A stretch of DNA of 5,999 bases from an uncultured Azospirillum sp. (GCA_902489675.1 CABUAP010000082.1:1-5999), one strand, 5' to 3'; counted from the stretch's first letter, positions 1 to 5,780 are shown. Notes: generated by a model from the letters alone, not told the origin. Program-made: numbers and translations.

Positions 1-41
1 CTTGATATTCAAATCGGAAAATCATACTTATAATTTATAAC

Positions 42-61
42 AAAAAAAGGATCCTTTTTTT
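42..61. terminator. AT-rich palindrome, possible intrinsic terminator
   Basis: A perfect 20-nt palindrome: seven A, GGATCC, seven T. It can fold as an 8-bp stem with a GATC loop, and a second T run follows at 67-72. The form fits a weak intrinsic terminator for a gene lying left of the window, in either direction because it is symmetric. The stem has few GC pairs, so termination strength is uncertain. Confidence 0.45.
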
Positions 62-91
62 GCCGCTTTTTTAAGGATTGTATTTTCGTGG

Positions 92-121
92 TTGCCGAAA
101 ACAGAATTTTGAGCTTATATT
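92..121 (+). promoter_or_regulatory. Weak candidate promoter for the ZIP transporter gene
   Basis: TTGCCG (92-97) and TATATT (116-121) are separated by 18 nt, about 33 nt upstream of the start codon. The -10 matches the sigma70 consensus at five of six positions; the -35 is poor. The region is AT-rich, so chance matches are likely. Confidence 0.3.
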
Positions 122-154
122 GAGCCGGATAACAATAAAATATGCGGAGAAAAA

Positions 155-928
155 ATGACAGGTTTTTTAGCGGAAGGGCTGATCGCCTCAATATTGGCCG
201 GTTTGGTAACCGGGGTGGGTGGTTTTTTAACTTTTTTCAAAACAACTTATTCCAAAGACGATATAAATTTGATGTTAAATACGGCAGCCGGGGTTATGCT
301 GGCGGCGGCGTTTTTTTCGTTGATGGATCCGGCATTGACCGGCTTGAAGTTGTTGTTGGCAGACAATAAAGAAACAGCTTTGTGGTTTTCGGCATCGGTA
401 TTTGCCGGTATGAGCATGATCGGGATGTTAAATGCTCTGTTGCCGCATGAACATGAAGTTTCCGGCCATCACGGCGGCGGAATGCATATCGGAGCGGCCT
501 GGCTGTTTGTGATTGCCATCAGTATTCACAAAATGCCCGAAGGCCTGGCGATCGGCGTGGCTTATGGTGGGGAAGAGTTGAGCAACCCCGAGAGTTTGAC
601 TATAGGTATTGCTTTGCAAAATATTCCCGAAGGGTTGACGGTGGCCATAACTTTGATTGCGGCCGGTTATTCCCGTTTGAAAGCGGCAATGGCCGCAACG
701 TTGAGCGGAATGATGCAGCCGGTGGGAGCGGTGATCGGCCTGCTGATTGCCGATATCGGGTCATTGATGGTGCCGCTCGGGATGGCTTTTGCCGGCGGTG
801 CAATGTTGTTTGTGATTATAAACGAGGTTTTGCCCGAAACTTATGATGCCAAACAAGATAAAAAGTCGGCGCTGGCACTTTTTGCCGGTTTTGTGTTGAT
901 GTGCGGCTTGAGCATTGCCATGCAGTAG
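155..928 (+). CDS. ZIP-family divalent metal transporter (GufA/ZupT-like)
   Basis: A 257-residue inner-membrane protein that probably imports zinc or other divalent metals (Fe, Mn) into the cytoplasm. Eight hydrophobic segments can be read at roughly 8-28, 38-57, 76-96, 113-137, 148-169, 177-199, 203-222 and 238-256, the ZIP topology. The two metal-site signatures are present: H125-K-M-P-E129-G in segment 4 and Q155-N-I-P-E159-G in segment 5. The Gln in place of His in the second is, to my knowledge, typical of the GufA-like branch. A histidine-rich loop (H98, H100, H105, H106, H111) lies between segments 3 and 4, as in many ZIP proteins, and may sense or collect metal. Length is normal for the family. 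GGAG at 146-149 sits 5 nt before the ATG and supports this start. No Zur or Fur site was recognised, and metal specificity cannot be read from sequence. Confidence 0.9.
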   Translation: MTGFLAEGLIASILAGLVTGVGGFLTFFKTTYSKDDINLMLNTAAGVMLAAAFFSLMDPALTGLKLLLADNKETALWFSASVFAGMSMIGMLNALLPHEHEVSGHHGGGMHIGAAWLFVIAISIHKMPEGLAIGVAYGGEELSNPESLTIGIALQNIPEGLTVAITLIAAGYSRLKAAMAATLSGMMQPVGAVIGLLIADIGSLMVPLGMAFAGGAMLFVIINEVLPETYDAKQDKKSALALFAGFVLMCGLSIAMQ

Positions 929-940
929 AGCAAAAAACGG

Positions 941-968
941 TTGACAACTGCGGCATTCGGCGTAAAAT
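941..968 (+). promoter_or_regulatory. Near-consensus sigma70 promoter for the repeat-protein gene
   Basis: A perfect -35 TTGACA (941-946) and a -10 TAAAAT (963-968, five of six matches) are separated by 16 nt. The expected transcription start is near 975, giving a leader of about 34 nt before the ATG at 1009. The promoter begins 12 nt after the ZIP stop codon, and no terminator lies between, so read-through from the transporter gene may also supply transcript. Confidence 0.7.
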
Positions 969-1008
969 TAAAAGGTTAAATTGATTATTTTAAAAATTTT
1001 TATAGCCT

Positions 1009-1455
1009 ATGGAAACTCCTGAAACAGTTAAACAGGAAATTGAGTTGATCAAGCAAAATTCGCTTGTTAAGTGTGATGTCTATTTTAAAAAGCATCGGTT
1101 GAGCCGTGACGGTGCCGCTTTTTTAATTGCTACCCGCAATCGCGCTCTTATTTTGGCCTATGCCGCATATTATTCTTTTGACAGTTTTAATGAGTTGGAT
1201 CTGGTAAAACTGCGTGATGAGGAGCTGATGTGCGGTTATATTCAACTGCATGGTTTTTTGTGGGTGGATGCCGAAGAAGAGCTGGTAAACAGCGACATGA
1301 TTGAGGCCATTCGCCTTTTGATCTCCGCGTACGCGCTTTCGGAAAGAGGCGAGGTCGCTTTGCTGAAAAAGAAAAACACAGAGCTGATCGCGATGTATGA
1401 AAGCAAGTGGGGATTTCGCTCCAGAGAAGCTAAAAACCGTCTGATAAAAATGTGA
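1009..1455 (+). CDS. Unrecognised 148-aa alpha-helical repeat protein
   Basis: No known family was recognised. The protein consists almost wholly of a degenerate 26-residue repeat: residues 5-30, 31-56, 57-82, 83-109 (27 residues) and 110-135, with a half copy at 136-148. Aligned copies share a hydrophobic pair at positions 9-10 (LI, LI, LV, LV, LL), usually a hydrophobic pair near 17-18, and mostly Tyr at position 21; examples are NRALILAY and NTELIAMY. Each unit reads as a helical hairpin, so a small alpha-solenoid used for protein binding is a reasonable inference. No signal peptide or membrane segment is seen, so it is probably cytoplasmic. The start is the first ATG after an in-frame TAG at 1003-1005, but no Shine-Dalgarno sequence precedes it. 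The strong promoter upstream, terminator downstream and uninterrupted frame argue that the gene is real. It may belong to repeat proteins of uncultured gut alphaproteobacteria; that is from memory and untested. Confidence 0.75.
   Translation: METPETVKQEIELIKQNSLVKCDVYFKKHRLSRDGAAFLIATRNRALILAYAAYYSFDSFNELDLVKLRDEELMCGYIQLHGFLWVDAEEELVNSDMIEAIRLLISAYALSERGEVALLKKKNTELIAMYESKWGFRSREAKNRLIKM
1021..1452 (+). repeat. Five and a half degenerate 78-bp coding repeats (26 aa)
   Basis: Units start at 1021, 1099, 1177, 1255, 1336 and 1414; the fourth is one codon longer and the last is a half unit. The periodicity shows in the protein and hardly at all at DNA level, so this is an old, diverged internal duplication kept for structure, not a recent tandem expansion. 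Confidence 0.65.
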
Positions 1456-1474
1456 AAGATGACGGTCGTTGAAA

Positions 1475-1512
1475 AAAAGCCTTTTCTTAAAAATTTTTAA
1501 GAAAAGGCTTTT
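1475..1512. terminator. Perfect 38-bp palindrome, bidirectional terminator
   Basis: Two 19-nt arms pair perfectly around a centre at 1493/1494; the inner AAAAATTTTT would form the loop. On the plus strand the stem is followed by a TTTT run, then GCTTTTTT to 1520. On the minus strand it ends in a run of seven T. It lies between the 3' ends of the repeat-protein gene (stop at 1455) and nagB (stop at 1534-1536), so it can end both transcripts. Confidence 0.88.
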
Positions 1513-1533
1513 GCTTTTTTAAAAGAAAAGGCG

Positions 1534-2340
1534 CTATTTGCGTTTTTGCGGCATTTTGACTTCTTCGTTTTCTTTGAAGTAGCGCACAGTTTCCGCTTTG
1601 AGTTCGGAAGTGGCTTCTTCATCGCAGACGATCAGTGCGTGCGGGTGCATTTGCAAAATGCTGACCGGGCACATATGGTTGATGCTGCCTTCAATTGCAC
1701 AGTGCAGGGCTTTGGCTTTTTTATCGCCGCTGGCAATGATCATGACTTCTTTGGCGTCCATAATGGTGGCGATGCCGATGGTTAAGACATTCTTGGGTAC
1801 CAGATCGGTATTGTTGTCAAAAAAGCGGGCGTTGGCTTTGATGGTGTTTTTGTTTAAGGTTTTTACCCGGGTGCGGGAGGCCAGAGAAGACCCCGGCTCG
1901 TTAAAGGCAATATGTCCGTCCTCGCCGACGCCGCCGATCAGAAGATCGATTCCGCCGTAGCTGCGGATCAGTTTTTCGTAAGAAGCACATTCTTTGGCAA
2001 AGTCGGTTGTTTGTCCGTTTAGGAGGTGGACATTACTTTTTTTGATGTCGATGTGATCAAAGAAATTTTTCCACAGAAAATGATGATAGCTCTGTTCGTC
2101 ATCGGGATTAAGACCGACATATTCGTCCATATTGAAAATGACAACATTTTGAAACGAAAGTTTGCCTTTGCGAAACATGGCAATCAGGCGTTCGAACATA
2201 CCGAGCGGCGAACTTCCGGCCGGGATGGCGATGACAAAAGGTTTGCTTTCCGTCGGGCGCGCAGCCTTAATTTTATAGGCGACATAATCGGCGGCCCACT
2301 GTGAACATTGCTCATAGTCGGGAGAAATAATCAATCTCAT
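1534..2340 (-). CDS. nagB: Glucosamine-6-phosphate deaminase
   Basis: Cytoplasmic enzyme converting glucosamine 6-phosphate and water to fructose 6-phosphate and ammonia, the step that feeds amino sugars from chitin, mucin or peptidoglycan into glycolysis. At 268 residues it is almost the length of the 266-residue E. coli enzyme and aligns without visible gaps. The catalytic residues fall at the E. coli numbers: D72 in FNMDEYVGL, and D141, H143 and E148 in the GEDGHIAFNEP segment. Residues of the E. coli N-acetylglucosamine-6-phosphate allosteric site are also kept (S151, S152, R158, K160, Y254), so the enzyme may be allosterically activated. The phosphate-binding loop reads AGSSPLG (41-47) where E. 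coli has TGGTP. An AGGA lies 9 nt before the ATG. No nagA, nagE or NagC-type regulator is adjacent, so this is a stand-alone gene, ending at the palindromic terminator and divergent from the pip-like gene. Confidence 0.95.
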   Translation of the reverse strand: MRLIISPDYEQCSQWAADYVAYKIKAARPTESKPFVIAIPAGSSPLGMFERLIAMFRKGKLSFQNVVIFNMDEYVGLNPDDEQSYHHFLWKNFFDHIDIKKSNVHLLNGQTTDFAKECASYEKLIRSYGGIDLLIGGVGEDGHIAFNEPGSSLASRTRVKTLNKNTIKANARFFDNNTDLVPKNVLTIGIATIMDAKEVMIIASGDKKAKALHCAIEGSINHMCPVSILQMHPHALIVCDEEATSELKAETVRYFKENEEVKMPQKRK

Positions 2341-2354
2341 GGGTAAATATCCTT

Positions 2355-2382
2355 TTTACTTTATTATTAATTTGATTATATT
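2355..2382. promoter_or_regulatory. Probable overlapping divergent promoters, nagB and pip-like gene
   Basis: The 79-bp gap between nagB and the hydrolase start is very AT-rich. On the plus strand TTTACT (2355-2360) and TATATT (2377-2382) are 16 nt apart. On the minus strand a perfect TATAAT occupies 2380-2375, but no good -35 is found 16-18 nt upstream of it. The two -10 elements overlap, so the promoters may compete. No operator was recognised. Confidence 0.35.
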
Positions 2383-2402
2383 AATATGAAACATAAAACT
2401 AA

Positions 2403-2410
2403 AGAAAAGG
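2403..2410 (+). promoter_or_regulatory. Ribosome binding site deciding the pip-like start
   Basis: AGAAAAGG ends 9 nt before the ATG at 2420 but only 3 nt before the in-frame ATG at 2414. Normal spacing favours 2420, which makes the protein two residues shorter than the longest reading. Confidence 0.6.
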
Positions 2411-2419
2411 TAAATGTTC

Positions 2420-3340
2420 ATGTTTAATTGGTTTGCTCCTAAAGTTTTTAATCAGGGCTATCTGCCTGAAGAAAACGGACATCAGGTCTTTTTTATGGAA
2501 GCCGGCAGCCCCGACGGTCAACCGGTGTTGGTTTTTCACGGCGGGCCCGGCGGCGCTTCGCGGCTGCATCATGCCGAGGTTTTTGACCGCCGCAAATTTC
2601 GCATCATCTTTTTTGACCAGCGCGGGAGCGGTCGCTCTCAGCCGGTCGGCGAAACCCGTTATAATTCGACAGCGGATCTGCTGCATGATGCCGATCGACT
2701 GCTTAATTTTTTGAAAGTGAAAGAAAAAGTTATCTTGCTCGGCAGTTCGTGGGGTGCAACTTTGGCACTGTTGTTTGCCGAAAAATATCCGGAGAGAGTC
2801 AAGGCGCTGCTGTTGTCCAAAATTTTTCTTGCCGATGAAACGGCGGCCGGCTGGGTGGATGAGATCAGCGGTTGGTTTTATCCCGATATTATGGCAAAGC
2901 TGCGCCGCAATATGCCTGACAATGTCGATCTGCCTTCGTTTTATGCCGATATGATCAATTCCCGCAATTTGTCGGATCAGGTCAAGGCCGCTTCTTTGTA
3001 CGGTAATTATGAACGGGTCTTGGGGCAGCTTATTCCCGGAGAAGAAAAAAGCGAGGTGACGCAGGAAGACGTTAATGCGGCAAAGATTTATATCAATTAT
3101 GCGGCGGAAGGTTTTATGCTTAAAGACGATCAGATTATGAGCGATATTGAGCGTATCAGGCATTTGCCGGTGCTGATTGTGCATAATCGGTTGGACATGG
3201 TTTGTCCATTGATCGGCGCTTGGCGTCTGCATAAAGCGCTGCCGGCCTCCCGGTTGGTGATCGTGCCGGAAAAGGGGCACGTCGGCCCGCTGATTGCGCG
3301 CACATTTAAGAAGGAAATCCGCCGTTTTCTCAAAATTTAG
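2420..3340 (+). CDS. pip: Proline iminopeptidase-like alpha/beta hydrolase (family S33)
   Basis: A 306-residue cytoplasmic hydrolase without signal peptide. Family members release N-terminal proline from peptides; some relatives act on other amides or esters. Visible features: oxyanion-hole motif HGGPG (40-44), the family signature DQRGSGRS (66-73), nucleophile elbow GSSWG with Ser110, acid Asp259 in NRLDMVCP, and catalytic His287 in KGHVGP. The helical cap lies between about 140 and 240. Length and motif order suit proline iminopeptidase. The cap motif usually W-x-x-W-E reads YGNYE (194-198): the Glu that binds the substrate amino group is kept, but both aromatic positions are Tyr, so strict proline specificity is uncertain. 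The gene is divergent from nagB, and its stop overlaps that of msrB. The gene symbol reflects family resemblance only. Confidence 0.82.
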   Translation: MFNWFAPKVFNQGYLPEENGHQVFFMEAGSPDGQPVLVFHGGPGGASRLHHAEVFDRRKFRIIFFDQRGSGRSQPVGETRYNSTADLLHDADRLLNFLKVKEKVILLGSSWGATLALLFAEKYPERVKALLLSKIFLADETAAGWVDEISGWFYPDIMAKLRRNMPDNVDLPSFYADMINSRNLSDQVKAASLYGNYERVLGQLIPGEEKSEVTQEDVNAAKIYINYAAEGFMLKDDQIMSDIERIRHLPVLIVHNRLDMVCPLIGAWRLHKALPASRLVIVPEKGHVGPLIARTFKKEIRRFLKI

Positions 3341-3711
3341 TGTTTGCGGCGGGGATGAAATTCGAGCGCCAGCGAATTGATGCAAAAACGGTTGCCGGTT
3401 ATGGTCGGGCCATCGTCAAAAACATGGCCGAGATGAGAATGACAGTTGGCGCAGCAGACTTCGGTGCGGTTCATGCCGTAATTATAATCGGGAACCATTT
3501 TGACGCTGCCGGGGATGGCGGCGTCAAAGCTCGGCCAACCGCAGCCGCAGTCAAACTTTTGTTCGGAAGTGAACAAGGGGTTGCCGCAGCCGGCACAAAC
3601 ATAAGTGCCTTCTTCGTTAAACTGGTAATATTTGCCGGAAAAAGCCGGTTCGGTGGCTCGATGGTGTAAAATGTCGTATTGTTCCGCCGTTAAAATACGA
3701 TTTCTTGGCAT
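3337..3711 (-). CDS. msrB: Peptide-methionine (R)-S-oxide reductase MsrB
   Basis: Repairs oxidised proteins by reducing the R epimer of methionine sulfoxide, with thioredoxin as usual donor. This is a complete single-domain form of 124 residues with no signal peptide. A structural zinc site is given by C39-x-x-C42 and C87-x-x-C90. The catalytic cysteine is C110 in RFCINS, and H93 and H96 lie in the conserved HLGHVFDDGP stretch. The likely resolving cysteine is C57 in the GCGWPSF motif. An extra cysteine, C55, replaces the usual Ser two residues earlier, and C86 adjoins the second zinc pair. GGAG lies 6 nt before the ATG. No MsrA is fused or adjacent. A -10-like TAAGAT lies at 3756-3751 on this strand, but no good -35 was found. 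The TAA stop overlaps the pip-like TAG by two bases, so no intrinsic terminator separates these convergent genes. Confidence 0.95.
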   Translation of the reverse strand: MPRNRILTAEQYDILHHRATEPAFSGKYYQFNEEGTYVCAGCGNPLFTSEQKFDCGCGWPSFDAAIPGSVKMVPDYNYGMNRTEVCCANCHSHLGHVFDDGPTITGNRFCINSLALEFHPRRKH

Positions 3712-3803
3712 GGACAGCTCCGTTTGCAGGTTAATGGTTCTGTTTAAATAATCTTATGTCCAAAAATTTCCACCCGGAAGCGAACTAAAAAATAATATTC
3801 GGA

Positions 3804-3833
3804 AAATTAAAAAGCCCCGGATGATTCCGGGGC
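3804..3833 (-). terminator. Intrinsic terminator of the glycosyltransferase gene
   Basis: An 8-bp perfect GC-rich stem (3814-3821 with 3826-3833, GCCCCGGA against TCCGGGGC) closes a 4-nt loop. On the minus strand it is followed by TTTTTAATTTT. It begins seven nucleotides after the glycosyltransferase stop codon. Transcription ending here should not reach msrB, about 95 nt further on the same strand. Confidence 0.92.
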
Positions 3834-3839
3834 AGCGGG

Positions 3840-4721
3840 TTATTTGAATTTTCCGGTCCATTTGCGGCGCAAGGCTTTGAAACGCGCTTTGAACAAGGCG
3901 GGCGAAAAGCCTGCAAATTCTTTGAATTGTTTGTAATAGTCATAATCGGCGAAATATGGTGCCGCCACAATATTTTTGATAATAAATGCAATGGCTGCTT
4001 TTTTGTTTTGAGGACAATGCTGTTCAATGTATTCCGTGATCATGCGGCTGATGGTCAGACTGTCGTTTCTACGTTTTTCCGCTTTTTTCGGATCATGGGT
4101 GAGCGAAGAGGGCATCATGATATAGTGATAACGCGTGTTGTCAATAACCCCCAGCCGGGTGCAGAGATGCAGGCAGCGGATAATAAAAAAGTTGTCTTCG
4201 GCAATCAGTCCGGCCGGAAATTCCAAATGGTGTTTGCGCAAAAATTCCGTTTGATAGAGCTTGTTCCAGCAGCTGCCGTTTTTGACCGCTTTCAACTTAT
4301 CGGCAAAATGGGTGCAGACCCCGGGTTTGCCGGCCCAGATTTTGTGTTTTTTGGGCCATTCGACAGAGGTGGCAGTGGTGACAATTTCTGCATTATTTTC
4401 GACTGCGCTCTGGTGAAGCTTTTCGTAAAAATCAGGGTCAATAAAATCGTCAGAATCTATAAAACCAATATATTTTCCCCTGGCAAGTTCAATCCCGTGA
4501 TTGCGGGTAAGGCTGATGCCGCAATTTTGTTCTTGTTCGATAAATTTCAGCCGGGGATCCGCGATCCGGCGGACAACGCCTGCCGTATTGTCGGTTGAGC
4601 CATCGTCGATACAAATGATTTCCAAATTTTGATAGGTTTGGTTGATGATGCTGTTTAAGCAGCGTTCGATAAAGGATTCCGCATTGTAAGCAGGAACGAT
4701 GACGCTGATGAGATCGTCCAT
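3840..4721 (-). CDS. Family 2 (GT-A) glycosyltransferase
   Basis: A 293-residue glycosyltransferase that probably adds a sugar from a nucleotide donor to a cell-surface polysaccharide or lipid-linked acceptor. The N-terminal GT-A domain is clear: VIVPAYNAE (8-16), D39-D40-G-S-T-D for nucleotide binding, N74-H-G, and the metal-binding D89-S-D-D92. A CWNKLY motif (151-156) and E175-D176, the likely catalytic base region, follow as in EpsH/WcaA-type enzymes. The C-terminal third (about 215-293) is helical and ends in a basic tail rich in Lys and Arg with aromatics (277-293), which could bind the membrane surface; no transmembrane segment is visible. A longer reading from 4760 adds 13 residues, but GGAG six bases before the ATG at 4721 favours the shorter form, which begins right at the domain. 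Divergent from rfbA-rfbC, so probably part of a surface-glycan locus. Donor and acceptor cannot be told from sequence. Confidence 0.9.
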   Translation of the reverse strand: MDDLISVIVPAYNAESFIERCLNSIINQTYQNLEIICIDDGSTDNTAGVVRRIADPRLKFIEQEQNCGISLTRNHGIELARGKYIGFIDSDDFIDPDFYEKLHQSAVENNAEIVTTATSVEWPKKHKIWAGKPGVCTHFADKLKAVKNGSCWNKLYQTEFLRKHHLEFPAGLIAEDNFFIIRCLHLCTRLGVIDNTRYHYIMMPSSLTHDPKKAEKRRNDSLTISRMITEYIEQHCPQNKKAAIAFIIKNIVAAPYFADYDYYKQFKEFAGFSPALFKARFKALRRKWTGKFK

Positions 4722-4727
4722 TTTTTT

Positions 4728-4731
4728 CTCC
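4728..4731 (-). promoter_or_regulatory. Ribosome binding site deciding the glycosyltransferase start
   Basis: GGAG on the minus strand is followed by six A and then the ATG at 4721-4719. The upstream in-frame ATG at 4760 would add 13 residues that are not part of the GT-A fold. Confidence 0.75.
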
Positions 4732-4773
4732 GTGGTCAAAAAGTTTTTCGTATGCTGCAAGTATAACGGTTAA

Positions 4774-4787
4774 TTGTATAAATACAA
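4774..4787. repeat. 14-nt inverted repeat in the GT2/rfbA gap
   Basis: TTGTAT and ATACAA flank an AA spacer in perfect symmetry. It lies between the divergent glycosyltransferase and rfbA genes, with a second small palindrome ACAATTGT at 4805-4812. It could be an operator or overlap the glycosyltransferase promoter, but AT-rich sequence yields such repeats by chance. Confidence 0.3.
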
Positions 4788-4827
4788 GCTCTTTCTCTTA
4801 AAAGACAATTGTGAACAAAACGGCAAA

Positions 4828-4859
4828 TTGCTTGATTTGTCATCGGCAGGTAGTATTAT
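4828..4859 (+). promoter_or_regulatory. Candidate promoter of the rfbA-rfbC operon
   Basis: Two overlapping sigma70-like arrangements are visible: TTGATT (4832-4837) with TATTAT (4854-4859), spacing 16, and TTGCTT (4828-4833) with TAGTAT (4851-4856), spacing 17. Either gives a leader of about 30 nt before the ATG. Confidence 0.45.
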
Positions 4860-4882
4860 GACAAGCATAAAAGACTAACTGT

Positions 4883-4887
4883 GAGGA
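4883..4887 (+). promoter_or_regulatory. Ribosome binding site deciding the rfbA start
   Basis: GAGGA ends 8 nt before the ATG at 4896. The in-frame GTG at 4881 overlaps this site and is therefore unlikely to be the start. Starting at 4896 gives the family-typical N-terminus MKGIILAGG. Confidence 0.85.
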
Positions 4888-4895
4888 ATTTTAAA

Positions 4896-5780
4896 ATGAA
4901 AGGTATTATTCTTGCCGGCGGAAGCGGTTCCCGTTTGTATCCGTTGACCAATGTGATCAGCAAGCAGTTGCTGCCGGTTTATGACAAGCCGATGATTTAT
5001 TATCCGCTTTCAACATTGATGCTGTTCGGTATTCGCGAAATTTTGATTATTTCGACCCCGCAGGATACACCGAATATTGAAAAACTGTTCGGCGACGGTT
5101 CCCGGATCGGGCTAAAGCTTTCTTATAAAGTGCAGGCAGAACCGAAAGGTATTGCGCAGGCGTTTACCATCGGCGCGGATTTTATCGGCGATGATGACGT
5201 ATGTTTGATCTTAGGCGACAATATCTTTTATATGGGCGAACAACAGAGCCTGTTTGAACGGGAAATTACCAATAACCCCGGCGGTACCGTGTTTGGGTAT
5301 CATGTATCGGATCCGCAACGTTTCGGCGTGGTGGAGTTTGATAAAAATTTCCGGGCGGTATCGATAGAAGAAAAACCCAAACAGCCAAAGTCCAACTATG
5401 CGGTGGTCGGCCTTTATTTTTACAAGTCCGATGTGGTGGAAAAGGCAAGAAATCTCAAACCTTCTGCCCGCGGGGAGCTGGAAATTACCGATTTGAACCG
5501 GCTTTATCTGGAAGAAGGGCGCTTGAACGTGCTGCCAATGAAACGCGGTAATGCATGGCTTGATGCGGGAACACCGCAATCTTTGCTGGAAGCGTCAAAT
5601 TTTATCGGCATTATCGAAAAACGCCAGGATTTGAAAATTGCCTGTATTGAGGAAATTGCCTATCGCCGCGGATTTATCTCCGCCGAAGAACTTTTGGCAC
5701 TGATTGACGAGTTGAAAGACGGTGTGGATTACAAAGCTTATCTCAAACGTGTTTACGAGGATTATCATGAAGGTTTCTAA
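4896..5780 (+). CDS. rfbA: Glucose-1-phosphate thymidylyltransferase
   Basis: First enzyme of the dTDP-L-rhamnose pathway: joins dTTP and glucose 1-phosphate to give dTDP-glucose and pyrophosphate. Cytoplasmic, homotetrameric in known members. The 294-residue length is typical. Visible motifs: nucleotide-binding GGSGSRLYP (8-16), the K23-Q-L-L-P-V-Y-D-K-P-M sugar-nucleotide signature, metal-binding D108 in LGDN (106-109), E159-K-P, the E194-L-E-I-T-D199 block, and W221-L-D223-A-G-T near the C-terminal part. The conserved Thr of the first loop is Ser here, a conservative change. It overlaps the next gene, rfbC, by 14 nt, indicating an operon and probable translational coupling. dTDP-glucose can also feed pathways other than rhamnose, but the adjacent epimerase favours rhamnose or a related 6-deoxyhexose. 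The gene is divergent from a glycosyltransferase that may act in the same glycan pathway. Confidence 0.97.
   Translation: MKGIILAGGSGSRLYPLTNVISKQLLPVYDKPMIYYPLSTLMLFGIREILIISTPQDTPNIEKLFGDGSRIGLKLSYKVQAEPKGIAQAFTIGADFIGDDDVCLILGDNIFYMGEQQSLFEREITNNPGGTVFGYHVSDPQRFGVVEFDKNFRAVSIEEKPKQPKSNYAVVGLYFYKSDVVEKARNLKPSARGELEITDLNRLYLEEGRLNVLPMKRGNAWLDAGTPQSLLEASNFIGIIEKRQDLKIACIEEIAYRRGFISAEELLALIDELKDGVDYKAYLKRVYEDYHEGF

Noticed and set aside
42..61. Palindrome considered as a recombination or operator site
   Set aside because: The A-run/T-run architecture is better explained as a weak terminator, and no second copy occurs in the window.
142..369. ATG at 142 opening a 75-codon frame over the start of the ZIP gene
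   Set aside because: It is out of frame with a convincing membrane transporter; the GGAG at 146-149 lies downstream of it and serves the ATG at 155.
990..1499. Same 13-nt TTAAAAATTTTTA at 990-1002 and 1487-1499, flanking the repeat-protein gene
   Set aside because: Considered as possible insertion or recombination boundaries, but a pure A/T palindrome of this length in AT-rich gaps is likely chance, and there is no other sign of mobility.
2399..3385. A 328-codon minus-strand open frame, longer than the pip-like gene it covers
   Set aside because: It is antisense to a gene with a full set of S33 catalytic motifs. Its own translation shows no recognisable domain and it runs into msrB. It arises from codon bias on the other strand.
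3927..4598. A 223-codon plus-strand open frame across the glycosyltransferase
   Set aside because: Antisense to a clear GT2 domain, with no ribosome binding site and low-complexity Phe/Asp/Gly-rich translation.
4881..4895. GTG start for rfbA five codons upstream
   Set aside because: The GTG overlaps the GAGGA ribosome binding site, and RmlA proteins normally begin at the MKGIILAGG segment.
5211..5579. Minus-strand 122-codon frame inside rfbA
   Set aside because: Antisense to a strongly conserved enzyme, with no ribosome binding site or recognisable domain.
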